Assembly (NCBI RefSeq): GCF_016056295.1
Contig: NZ_JAECZB010000023.1
Location: 22,642 to 86,641 of the forward strand
Direction: 5' to 3'
From: Atlanticothrix silvestris CENA357
GTDB taxonomy: Bacteria > Cyanobacteriota > Cyanobacteriia > Cyanobacteriales > Nostocaceae
Length of the DNA stretch: 64,000 nucleotides
In this document: in pieces, positions 45,345 through 53,421 of the stretch
How the letters are laid out: each line of letters starts with the position of its first letter
How positions within the stretch are numbered: the first letter of the stretch is position 1
Translations under genes and position numbers: made by a program
Notes under the pieces: generated by a model
What the model was told of the DNA's origin: nothing
What the model saw: only the letters and a program-made list of their open reading frames with translations
Database searches by the model: none

Positions 45345-48095
45345 TTAACTTAATTCTTGAGTATTTACTTTACTTAGCATTTTGATAGGAATCTCAATCC
45401 AAAATTCTGTACCTTTGCCTGGTTCTGAAACACACTCCATTACTCCATGATGGTTTTCAACAACGATCTGATAGCTGATTGCCAGTCCTAATCCTGTACC
45501 TTTTCCCACTGATTTAGTGGTGAAAAATGGATCAAAAATGCGTTTTTTTACATCTTCAGTCATTCCTGGCCCATTGTCAGCAATGCAAATTAACAAATAT
45601 GAATTATTGGTTGATATTTGAGTAGAAATCCGAATTATCGGTGAAGGAAGAAGGCTTTGTCCTTGTTCTCTGGTTCTTTGCTCTTCTAGGGCATCAATGG
45701 CATTGCTGAGAACATTCATAAACACTTGATTCATTTGTCCGGCGTAGCATTCTATCCGTGGCAATTGACCATAGTCTTTAATAACTTCAATGCCAGTGAA
45801 ATGGCCATTTGAATTCAATCGATGCTGCAAGATTAATAAAGTGTTGTCTATACCTTCATGGAGATCAACGGGCTTGTTATCAGCTTCATCTAAGCGAGAA
45901 AAATTGCGTAACGACAAAACTATTGAACGGATGCGATCGGCTCCTATTTGCATTGAATCCATGATTTTTGGTAAGTCTTCTGCCAAAAAGTCTAAATCGA
46001 TCGCTTTGGTTGCTAAGTTAATTTCATTTTGAGGATGGGGATAATGGGATTGGTAGAGTTTAAGAAGTTCTAGCAGTTGTTGGGTATATTTATTGGCATG
46101 GTAAAGGTTGCCATAGATAAAGTTAACAGGGTTGTTGATTTCGTGTGCTACGCCTGCGACTAACTGTCCTAAGCTGGACATTTTTTCAGTGTGAATCAAT
46201 TTTGTTTGGGTTTCTTGGAGTTCATGTAGGGTATGCTTTAGTTGGACAGCTTGAGATCTTGCTTCTGTTTCGGCAATACAGCTTTGCTCATAAAGTTGTG
46301 CTTGTTGAATAGCGATCGCAGCTTGATCTGCTAACTGTTGCAATAATTCAATTTCTCCATCCTGCCAATTTCTGGGACTGTCACATTGATGGGCAATAAG
46401 TAACCCCCACAGTTGTGTACCCATATTGATTGGAACAATTAAGTCGGCTTGTACTTGCAGACTTTGCAGAAACTCTCGATGACAATCACTCAAAGCAGCC
46501 GTTGAGACATTATTCATCACCCGTATTCTGCCCCGAAAATACATCAGCGCATACTCGTTGGGAAAACATCCTGGTGGCGCTTTCATCCCCATAGATGATA
46601 GCCAAGTGCCGTTAATTTCTTCCACAATTACTTCACCATCAAATTCACCTCCTATGCGATAAATCAGTACTCGGTCTGAATTGATTAAAGGACGAACTTC
46701 CCGCACAATGGTTTGCAAGGTGGTTTTCAAGTCTAATGTACTGCGGATTTGCTCTGCAACTTGCTTGACAGCTTTAGTCAGCAGTAAGGATTTTTCTAGT
46801 TCGGCAGTTTTGTCTTGCACTTTCAATTCGAGATTGGCATTCAGTGTTTGTACTTGTTGATACATTTGCTGCTGCTGAATAGCCATTGAGAAGTGATAAC
46901 ACAAAGCTTCTCCCAGTGAAATTTCTTCAGGCTGCCATTGTTGTGCTTGACCTTTTTTTTGTTCTCTCCAAACCTCAAAGGACAGTCTGGGTAGCCGTTG
47001 CTGCTGATTCGGGTCGTTTTGTCCCGCCCACAAGATTTCGCTATCAAATCCGGGACGAAAAATGCTGATCACACCGATAAAATTTTGCCGATAATGTAGA
47101 GGAATTACCAAAAGTCCCCGAATCTGAGTTGACTGGAATGCGGGAGCCAAAACTCGCAAACGTGGTTCTTTATAGAGGTCAGTAATCGCCCAAACATCAC
47201 CTGGTTTAAACTCACCTATCCAGTTTTGCCAAACAGGATGCTGTTCAATAATGCTGTGTTCTAATTCGTAGGGCAATTGCGGTTGTTCGCCCCAAGTGTA
47301 GATTTCTGCACTGTAATCAATGTAAAGTCTCCCGCCGACTCCACAAAAAGTTGCAATAGCTTCTTCTAGCGCCCCTTGCAATTGGATGGTGGGTAATTTA
47401 TGTAACAGGGTAGTAACTCGATTAATAGTTGCTTCTCGCTCTTGTTTAGCACGAGTTTGAGAAAGTAAGTTACTTTGAGCGATCGCAATTGCCACCTGAT
47501 CTGCAACTTGTTGTAATATCTTCAACTCCCGCTGTACAATCGTTCGTGATTGACTGTGATGTGATACCAACAATCCCCATAATTCTGGCTTTGCTGATTG
47601 CCGATTAGGGTCTTGATGTAAAATTGGTACTACCAACGAAGACTGTACGCCCATTGCTGTTAGATATTGAACATGACAAGGATCTACTTGACGATAATTG
47701 ACGCTCTCCGTTTGTAGGAGCTTGCCAGTTTCTAGGGAATATAGTGGCGATAGTCCAATTTTTCCACCAGCTACATCCACAATTGAACGCTGTCGCGCAG
47801 ACAAAAACATCTCTCTGGCTTCTGGTGGAATATCATCGGCTGGAAAGTGCAAACCCAATAATGATGGTAAAACTTGCTCATGAATAGATTCGGCAACTAC
47901 CTCACCACTACCATCAGCATCAAACCGATACACCATTACTCGGTCTGTAGCTAAAAATAAACGAACTTCGGCAACAGTAGCTGTTAATATTTCTTGTAAT
48001 TCGAGCGATCGCCTAATCTGATTTGTGATGCGATGCAATAAACCTTCTTGTTGGAAGGCTGACGGCGAACCGTTGGGGTTATTGAGAAATGCCAT
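45345..48095 (-). CDS. Multi-GAF sensor histidine kinase (probable bilin photoreceptor)
   Basis: 916 residues from the ATG of MAFLNNPNGSPSAF at 48095; the frame extends to a GTG at 48107. Three GAF-type regions precede the kinase. The first (about 25-205) has the phytochrome-type FPADDIPPEAREMF and DPCHVQYLTAMGVQSSLVV, with Cys140-His141 in the bilin-attachment position. The second (about 225-405) lacks this. The third (about 445-600) again has Cys538-His539 in LSDCHREFLQSLQVQADLIVPI. A coiled coil links to the kinase: His651 in [10 protein letters not shown]-box NVLSNAIDALEEQ, G1 IADNGPGM, G2 GKGTGLGLAISYQIV. No receiver domain. Bilin binding is inference from the Cys-His pairs. Confidence 0.9.
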   Translation of the reverse strand: MAFLNNPNGSPSAFQQEGLLHRITNQIRRSLELQEILTATVAEVRLFLATDRVMVYRFDADGSGEVVAESIHEQVLPSLLGLHFPADDIPPEAREMFLSARQRSIVDVAGGKIGLSPLYSLETGKLLQTESVNYRQVDPCHVQYLTAMGVQSSLVVPILHQDPNRQSAKPELWGLLVSHHSQSRTIVQRELKILQQVADQVAIAIAQSNLLSQTRAKQEREATINRVTTLLHKLPTIQLQGALEEAIATFCGVGGRLYIDYSAEIYTWGEQPQLPYELEHSIIEQHPVWQNWIGEFKPGDVWAITDLYKEPRLRVLAPAFQSTQIRGLLVIPLHYRQNFIGVISIFRPGFDSEILWAGQNDPNQQQRLPRLSFEVWREQKKGQAQQWQPEEISLGEALCYHFSMAIQQQQMYQQVQTLNANLELKVQDKTAELEKSLLLTKAVKQVAEQIRSTLDLKTTLQTIVREVRPLINSDRVLIYRIGGEFDGEVIVEEINGTWLSSMGMKAPPGCFPNEYALMYFRGRIRVMNNVSTAALSDCHREFLQSLQVQADLIVPINMGTQLWGLLIAHQCDSPRNWQDGEIELLQQLADQAAIAIQQAQLYEQSCIAETEARSQAVQLKHTLHELQETQTKLIHTEKMSSLGQLVAGVAHEINNPVNFIYGNLYHANKYTQQLLELLKLYQSHYPHPQNEINLATKAIDLDFLAEDLPKIMDSMQIGADRIRSIVLSLRNFSRLDEADNKPVDLHEGIDNTLLILQHRLNSNGHFTGIEVIKDYGQLPRIECYAGQMNQVFMNVLSNAIDALEEQRTREQGQSLLPSPIIRISTQISTNNSYLLICIADNGPGMTEDVKKRIFDPFFTTKSVGKGTGLGLAISYQIVVENHHGVMECVSEPGKGTEFWIEIPIKMLSKVNTQELS

Positions 48096-48401
48096 TACCA
48101 GGTACACCTAAAATAAAGGTATAAAAATGTTTAGACAGCTATTGCTTGATGCCAATACCCATTTAGAACCCTAATTTTTAAGGGTCAAAAATTAAAAAAA
48201 GATTATTTATAAAAACTCAATTTTACAACTTCAACATTGAGATGTATTCGGTAAAATTATGTAAATTAAAAAATTACTAATTTTTTTCTAGATTTGTGAT
48301 GTTTTTTCACAATTTTTTGATTTTTAATCACAAAGTAAAAATGGTTTTTTTGGGGGAATGCTAACATCCCCCTCACAGAGCAAATTCATAATTAAAATTA
48401 G
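48096..48401. other. AT-rich gap with a GC hairpin
   Basis: About 300 bases, very AT-rich with short direct repeats. At about 48351-48372 a GGGGG ... CCCCC hairpin (GGGGGAATGCTAACATCCCC) stands 30 bases after the NADAR gene's stop. The homopolymer beside it is A on the gene's strand, so it is not a standard intrinsic terminator for that gene. Confidence 0.4.
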
Positions 48402-48887
48402 CTATTCTGAGGCACAATCGGCAGTAATTACCGAAAGAAGTAGTGACTGACGAATTTCTTCACGTACACTCATCAGGATTTTGCCAAGATGGTTTTGACC
48501 AGTAATCTTTGCGCCACAACCCCAAAAATAATCGGTTGGTGAATTTTCTACTAAAATCTCGTTGCCTGTGTTTAGTAAAATTTCTCTAATATCGGCATGA
48601 GTAAGAAACTTTTTGAGTACAGCTTCTCGCATAACTTGAGTTTTGGCCACCTGCCAATCTGGGCGGAGTTGGCGAGTGCTACAGCGTCCTAAAGCCGCAG
48701 CTTCTTCTGGGGTTGGGGCAGCATGGATAGCGGGTATAATCACTGCATCTACACTGCCTACAAATTTTTGTGCTTGATAATAATGTTCTACTGTTGACCA
48801 GTAAGTACCTTGAATTTGGATTCCGTGGGGAGAAAAATTAGAAAAACAGCCGTAAGGCTGCCAAACCTTGTAAAAGTAAATAGTCAT
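48402..48887 (-). CDS. NADAR family protein (YbiA-like)
   Basis: 161 residues. Family signatures: YGCFSNFSPHGIQIQGTYWSTVEHYYQAQKF near the N-terminus, ALGRCSTRQLRPDWQ, VLKKFLTHADIREILLNTGNEILVE, then DYFWGCGAKITGQNHLGKILMSVREEIR. NADAR proteins cleave N-glycosidic bonds: YbiA-type enzymes act on early riboflavin intermediates, and others remove ADP-ribose from nucleobases (known). Which activity applies here cannot be told from sequence. It is complete and monocistronic; the neighbouring kinase gene lies 306 bases away on the same strand. Confidence 0.92.
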   Translation of the reverse strand: MTIYFYKVWQPYGCFSNFSPHGIQIQGTYWSTVEHYYQAQKFVGSVDAVIIPAIHAAPTPEEAAALGRCSTRQLRPDWQVAKTQVMREAVLKKFLTHADIREILLNTGNEILVENSPTDYFWGCGAKITGQNHLGKILMSVREEIRQSLLLSVITADCASE

Positions 48888-49046
48888 TTCAAAATTTCTC
48901 TTTTATATATCATTTTCTATAATGCCTGTAGATGCTAGCAGGTAGTTGTCAACTTTAGATTGAAAGCTAGGACTTGCCTCCAGACAGAAGATATTGCTTA
49001 GGGAATAATTCTATTGTGAGAGAAAAGTCTGTATGCGAGGTTGACA

Positions 49047-49559
49047 ATGCAGCCAAATGGTAAAAAGCCCTATCAGCGTATGCCGTTGATAGTTGCTGGG
49101 GTTTTCCTGGGTCTGGGTCTGGGAGGGTTTATTGATGGCATCTTACTGCATCAGATTTTGCAATGGCATCACATGTTAAGCAGCGTTCGACCTCTGAAAA
49201 GCGTCTCAAACATAGATTTAAATATGTTATGGGATGGGTTATTTCACGCCTTAGACTGGGTTTTTACCGTAGTGGGAATAGTATTGCTATGGCGGGCGGG
49301 AGGTCGAAATGATGTTCCTTGGTCATCACAAACATTTGTGGGTTCTTTGCTGATTGGTGTAGGGTTATTCGATTTCGTAGAAGGATTGATTGACCACCAA
49401 ATTCTCGGTATCCATCATGTGAAACCAGGCCCAAATCAATTAGCTTGGGATTTAGGATTTTTAGTTTTGGGTGCGTTGCTTGTTTTAGTTGGCTGGATGA
49501 TGCTACAAAATAGCAAAAGTGAACAAGAGTTAAAACTCAGAGGAAGCAGAGGAGAATAA
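49047..49559 (+). CDS. DUF2243 membrane protein
   Basis: 170 residues from the ATG at 49047, preceded by GCGAGG; a TTG two codons upstream is less likely. Four membrane helices: MPLIVAGVFLGLGLGGFIDGILL, ALDWVFTVVGIVLLW, TFVGSLLIGVGLFDFVEGLI, LGFLVLGALLVLVGWMML. His-rich segments HQILQWHHML and HQILGIHHVKP occupy equivalent places in the two halves, as usual for DUF2243, and could bind a metal. Function unknown. It lies just upstream of the DUF4129/DUF4350/MoxR group, 35 bases before it. Confidence 0.88.
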   Translation: MQPNGKKPYQRMPLIVAGVFLGLGLGGFIDGILLHQILQWHHMLSSVRPLKSVSNIDLNMLWDGLFHALDWVFTVVGIVLLWRAGGRNDVPWSSQTFVGSLLIGVGLFDFVEGLIDHQILGIHHVKPGPNQLAWDLGFLVLGALLVLVGWMMLQNSKSEQELKLRGSRGE

Positions 49560-49594
49560 CAATCCCCCATTCCTCATTCCCCATTCTTCAATTT

Positions 49595-50188
49595 ATGCTT
49601 ACAGATACTTTTGAAAAAACTAGCTTGGGTTGGCAACTTTCTCAGTTACAACAACAATTGGGAGAATGGTGGGAATACCAGTTTTATCAAAATCTACCGG
49701 AATTGCCAACTGAACCAATTAGTCCTTGGCTAGTTAATTTATTAAAATTGCTGTTCTGGCTTATATTAGGCTTGCTCTTGGCTTGGGTGGCTTGGCGTTT
49801 GTGGCGAGAATTTAATCCCTACATTTATTCTTGGCTATCTGGCAGCAATTCCTCTAATTTTCAAGCAACAAGCCGTTTTGATGATGCATCTGTAACACTT
49901 TTGTTAGAGCGATCGCAACAACTTTATCGTCAAGGAAACTACCGCGAAGCTTGCCGTTGTCTTTATTTGGCAATATTGCAGCATTTGCATGATACTAAGG
50001 TAATTATTCACAAAATCAGCCGCACAGATGGCGAATATCTGCAATTGCTTAGCTCATCTGTGACTTCGATGCAGCCTTATGAAACTTTGATTACTACCCA
50101 CGAGCAACTATGTTTTGGCGATACTGAGATTTTGCCAGAAAATTATGAACAGTGTCGGCAAGCATATCGAGAGATTTCCCCAGAATGA
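49595..50188 (+). CDS. DUF4129 domain protein
   Basis: 197 residues: a hydrophilic N-terminus (QLSQLQQQLGEWWEYQFYQN), one membrane helix (WLVNLLKLLFWLILGLLLAWVAWRLW, about 47-72), and a C-terminal DUF4129-type domain (SQQLYRQGNYREACRCLYLAILQHLHDTKVIIHKISRTDGEYLQLL...). It is the first gene of the MoxR-type cluster. Its stop overlaps the start of the DUF4350 gene (ATGA), so they are translationally coupled. In other bacteria such genes accompany MoxR/DUF58 systems of membrane protein assembly or stress (known in outline only). Confidence 0.85.
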   Translation: MLTDTFEKTSLGWQLSQLQQQLGEWWEYQFYQNLPELPTEPISPWLVNLLKLLFWLILGLLLAWVAWRLWREFNPYIYSWLSGSNSSNFQATSRFDDASVTLLLERSQQLYRQGNYREACRCLYLAILQHLHDTKVIIHKISRTDGEYLQLLSSSVTSMQPYETLITTHEQLCFGDTEILPENYEQCRQAYREISPE

Positions 50189-51273
50189 AACGCTCAAACC
50201 GCATTGCTTGGCTAGGGGCGATCGCTTTAGGTGTGATAATTTTACTTACCTTGATAGCGGCTCCTAATAGCAGCAAAATCAATAATGGCTCTACTTATAA
50301 TCGCGCTCCCGATGGCTATGGTGCTTGGTATGCTTTCATGCAACAACAAGGAACTACCATCCAACGTTGGCAAAAACCTTTTAGCGAACTGAAAGAAGAA
50401 AATAGCCCTGTCACCCTTCTACAGGTATATAGCATTCTCAGACCACAAATGTTAGCTCGTGAAGAACAAGAATGGGTCGAGAAAGGTAATACTTTAATAA
50501 TTTTAGGAGTGACTAATCAAGTCACAGCAGCAGAATTTAACACCATGCAACAATCGTCCTTTGGTGATGTGAAAATTGCCACCAGACGACGTTATATCAA
50601 AGCTAAACCCCAGGAAGTTGCTTTAGGCGATCGCTTTGGAGCTGTTGTCTGGGAAAAAAAATACAATCAAGGAAAAGTAATTTTTTCTACTACCCGCTAT
50701 CTGGCTGCCAATGCGTACCAAGATAATTTAAGTAATTTCCACTACTTGGCAAGTTTAGCTACTAATAAAAAGCAACCTGTATTTGTAGATGAGTACATTC
50801 ACGGTTATAAAGATGCCGATGTTAGGCAAACTGAAGGCCAAGGAAACTTATTTAATTATTTTATTCAAACTCCTGTTTTACCGATATTTCTACAGGTAGG
50901 CGTTTTGCTATTAGTCTTAATTTGGGCACAAAATCGCCGCTTTGGTAAATCAGTAGCTTTAGATATACAAGTTGTAGATAATAGCAAAGCATATATCCAA
51001 GCTTTAGCAGGAGTCTTACAGAAAGCTGAATCTAGCGATTTTGTTGTAGAGATGGTAGGTAAAGAAGAACAACTACAACTGCAAAAAGCTTTAGGATTGG
51101 GGCAAATTCCATTAGAACACCAAACGTTGATTAACCATTGGGTAGAAAAGACAGGCGCAAGTGCGGCAGAACTGGATGCGGTATTAAAATTACAATCTCG
51201 AAAACACCGCATGAGTGAACGAGACCTGTTAAGCTGGTTGGGGAAATGGCAAATTGTGCGTCGGCACTTGTAG
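50185..51273 (+). CDS. DUF4350 domain membrane protein
   Basis: 362 residues from the ATG of MKRSNRIAWLG at 50185, which overlaps the preceding stop codon. One N-terminal membrane helix (IAWLGAIALGVIILLTLIAAP), then a DUF4350 domain (YNRAPDGYGAWYAFMQQQGTTIQRWQKPF, LIILGVTNQVTAAEF, GKVIFSTTRYLAANAYQ), a second helix at about 235-255 (PIFLQVGVLLLVLIWAQNRRFG) and a helical C-terminal part. Middle gene between DUF4129 and MoxR. Probably an inner-membrane partner of the MoxR ATPase (inference from gene order). Confidence 0.85.
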   Translation: MKRSNRIAWLGAIALGVIILLTLIAAPNSSKINNGSTYNRAPDGYGAWYAFMQQQGTTIQRWQKPFSELKEENSPVTLLQVYSILRPQMLAREEQEWVEKGNTLIILGVTNQVTAAEFNTMQQSSFGDVKIATRRRYIKAKPQEVALGDRFGAVVWEKKYNQGKVIFSTTRYLAANAYQDNLSNFHYLASLATNKKQPVFVDEYIHGYKDADVRQTEGQGNLFNYFIQTPVLPIFLQVGVLLLVLIWAQNRRFGKSVALDIQVVDNSKAYIQALAGVLQKAESSDFVVEMVGKEEQLQLQKALGLGQIPLEHQTLINHWVEKTGASAAELDAVLKLQSRKHRMSERDLLSWLGKWQIVRRHL

Positions 51274-51348
51274 TTTCACGCAAAGAAGCTAAAGAAAAAG
51301 TATCTTTTAGCATCTAGGCGGTTCTGCGTGAGATGATGAGCAAAAAAT

Positions 51349-52299
51349 ATGAGCGAAACCCATTCAGTCTTCATTCGCCTCGGTCAAGGTCTTAACAAAA
51401 TAGTAGTCGGACAATCCCACTTGATACAGCAGTTTTTGGTGGCGCTGTTAGCAGGTGGACACGTCATTTTAGAAGGAGTACCAGGAACTGGTAAAACACT
51501 TTTAGTAAAAGTATTGGCACAGTTAATCCAAGCAGATTTTCGCCGGATTCAACTAACGCCAGATGTCTTACCGTCAGATATTACTGGTACAAATATTTTT
51601 GATTTAAATAGCCGTAGTTTTACGTTAAAAAAAGGGCCAGTATTTACCGAAGTCTTACTAGCAGACGAAATTAACCGCACTCCTCCCAAAACACAAGCGG
51701 CGTTGCTAGAAGCAATGGAAGAGATGCAAGTAACACTGGATGGTGAAAGTTTACCTTTGCCAGATTTATTTTGGGTAATTGCGACCCAAAACCCCCTGGA
51801 ATTTGAAGGTACTTATCCCTTACCAGAAGCACAATTAGATAGATTTTTATTCAAACTGGTGGTAGATTATCCTGATCAAGCTGCTGAAAAGCAAATGTTA
51901 CTCAATCGTCAAGCAGGTTTTGCCGCGCGCCGTTTGGATATTAGCAGTTTGCAACCAGTAGCAACAGTAGCCGAAATTTTGCAGGCACGACAAGCAGTTA
52001 AAAAAGTGAAAGTATCTGAAGCGATCGTTGATTATCTTTTAGCGTTGGTAAGAACATCACGTCAATATCCCGATTTAACTTTGGGTGCATCACCCCGTGC
52101 GGCTGGTGCTTGGTTGCAGACATCTCAAGCAATGGCATGGTTGGCTAGTAGAGATTTTGTAACCCCAGATGATATTAAAGCTGTGGCATCTCCATTATTC
52201 CGTCATCGCCTAATTTTGAAACCAGAAGCAATGATGGATGGTTTACAAATGGATGCGGTAATTGCCTCACTAATTAATCAAGTCCCAGTTCCAAGATGA
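51349..52299 (+). CDS. MoxR-type AAA+ ATPase
   Basis: 316 residues. Walker A GVPGTGKTLL at about 41-50; Walker B region VLLADEINRTPPKTQAALLEAMEE; sensor segment FWVIATQNPLEFEGTYPLPEAQLDRFLFKL, a hallmark of MoxR; and the lid domain with SPRAAGAWLQTSQAMAWL. MoxR ATPases act as chaperones that help insert cofactors or assemble protein complexes, usually with a DUF58 protein encoded next to them (known). Here the DUF58 gene is 1.1 kb further on, separated by a repeat and a toxin-antitoxin pair. Confidence 0.95.
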   Translation: MSETHSVFIRLGQGLNKIVVGQSHLIQQFLVALLAGGHVILEGVPGTGKTLLVKVLAQLIQADFRRIQLTPDVLPSDITGTNIFDLNSRSFTLKKGPVFTEVLLADEINRTPPKTQAALLEAMEEMQVTLDGESLPLPDLFWVIATQNPLEFEGTYPLPEAQLDRFLFKLVVDYPDQAAEKQMLLNRQAGFAARRLDISSLQPVATVAEILQARQAVKKVKVSEAIVDYLLALVRTSRQYPDLTLGASPRAAGAWLQTSQAMAWLASRDFVTPDDIKAVASPLFRHRLILKPEAMMDGLQMDAVIASLINQVPVPR

Positions 52300-52395
52300 T
52301 TGCTTAGTAAAGCTTTATCTCCAAGCTAACTTTATAAATAAACATGGAAAATCGTTTTTGCTGGATGAAGTATGAAATTGAAAAATGGAGTATAT

Positions 52396-52539
52396 TAACG
52401 TGAGTTCGACAAGTCTTATTTGACCTTTCCCCCAACCCCTCTCCGTGTCGGAGAGGGGAGCAAAAAGTTGAATTTTTCGTTGCTCCTCCCTTTCTGTTTC
52501 GGAGAGGGAGGGAGTGAGAGGTTCATCGAACTCACTTTA
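52396..52539. repeat. Palindromic repeat, copy 2 (inverted)
   Basis: Full-length copy of the element at 35548-35695 in reverse orientation, starting TAACGTGAGTTCGA and ending in the slightly changed TCGAACTCACTTTA. It lies directly after moxR and before the toxin-antitoxin pair. Differences from copy 1 are few, mostly point changes. Confidence 0.85.
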
Positions 52540-52671
52540 TATTAAAACTCTTACTCTTTGGGTAACTCTGTAATGCGTTATACTTCTGTCTAAAGTACCA
52601 TGACAGATAATATAAATATGAAGTATTACCTTTCGCGACAACATTAATAACCACAAACAAAAACTAAGAGT

Positions 52672-52902
52672 ATGAGAACGGTTGACAAGAATCAATTAAA
52701 AGACAAATTACTAGAATTTCTCCAACTTGTAGAATTAGAAGGTGAAGAAATTTTAGTTACTGATGGAAATAAACCTGTTGTGAAGATCTCTCAGTATGAA
52801 AGTTCTCCTTCAACTCCAGAATTATTTAAGAATATGCGAGGTAAAGTTAAGTATTTTGAAGATTTAACTACCCCAACTACTGAAGAATGGCAGGAAGTAT
52901 AA
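52672..52902 (+). CDS. Phd/YefM-type antitoxin
   Basis: 76 residues. The N-terminal part (MRTVDKNQLKDKLLEFLQLVELEGEEILVTDGNKPVVKISQY) has the usual Phd-fold pattern of helix, helix, then a strand with VTDGNKPVVKI. The short C-terminal tail (about 45-76) should neutralise the toxin. Its last 16 bases overlap the toxin gene start. Genes of this family repress their own promoter (known). Confidence 0.85.
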   Translation: MRTVDKNQLKDKLLEFLQLVELEGEEILVTDGNKPVVKISQYESSPSTPELFKNMRGKVKYFEDLTTPTTEEWQEV

Positions 52903-53291
52903 AAATAGTCCTTGACACTTGCGCTCTCATCTGGTGGAGTTTAGATCCGGACAAACTTTCTGCTCCTGCAAAAGAAGCTTGTGATCAAATGGAACAAGAC
53001 AAGAATGGTCTAGTTCCATCAACAGCAGTCTGGGAAATAGCTATCAAGGTCAAAAATCATAAGTTAGATTTAGGAGTAGATATTGATGATTACATCACAA
53101 CTCTAAAAAAGTCTGATGTTATTCGGATTGTTCCAATTGATGAGGAAATTTGGCTAGAGAGTGTCAAATTGAAATGGGAACATCGAGACCCAGTAGATAG
53201 AGTAGTGGTGGCTGTTGCCAAAATAAACAAAGCTTCTATTATTACAGCTGATCGAAAAATAGCTAATTTTTATTCTCTAGTAATTTGGTAA
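52887..53291 (+). CDS. PIN-domain toxin (VapC type)
   Basis: 134 residues, RNase toxin of the PIN family. The first catalytic Asp is in IVLDTCALIWW. A central AVWEIAIK holds the conserved Glu. HRDPVDRVVVAVA, matching the usual HRDPFDRLLIAQA, holds the next acidic residue, and ASIITADRKIANF ends the domain with the last Asp. The reading frame overlaps the antitoxin by 16 bases. The pair is complete and looks active. It separates moxR from the DUF58 gene. Confidence 0.9.
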   Translation: MAGSIKIVLDTCALIWWSLDPDKLSAPAKEACDQMEQDKNGLVPSTAVWEIAIKVKNHKLDLGVDIDDYITTLKKSDVIRIVPIDEEIWLESVKLKWEHRDPVDRVVVAVAKINKASIITADRKIANFYSLVIW

Positions 53292-53421
53292 CTTCAAAGG
53301 TCAACTCGCTCCAAAAATTGAAGCGTGAATTATAGTGATCGCTTGACTCTTCAATTCATGCGATTAGTGACCGAATTTAAAATTTTGGACAAATATATCC
53401 ACGTTGGGAATAGGATCAAAA

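Noticed and set aside
48345..48372. GC hairpin after the NADAR gene as an intrinsic terminator
   Set aside because: The homopolymer beside the stem is A on the gene's strand, so the usual U-run is absent.
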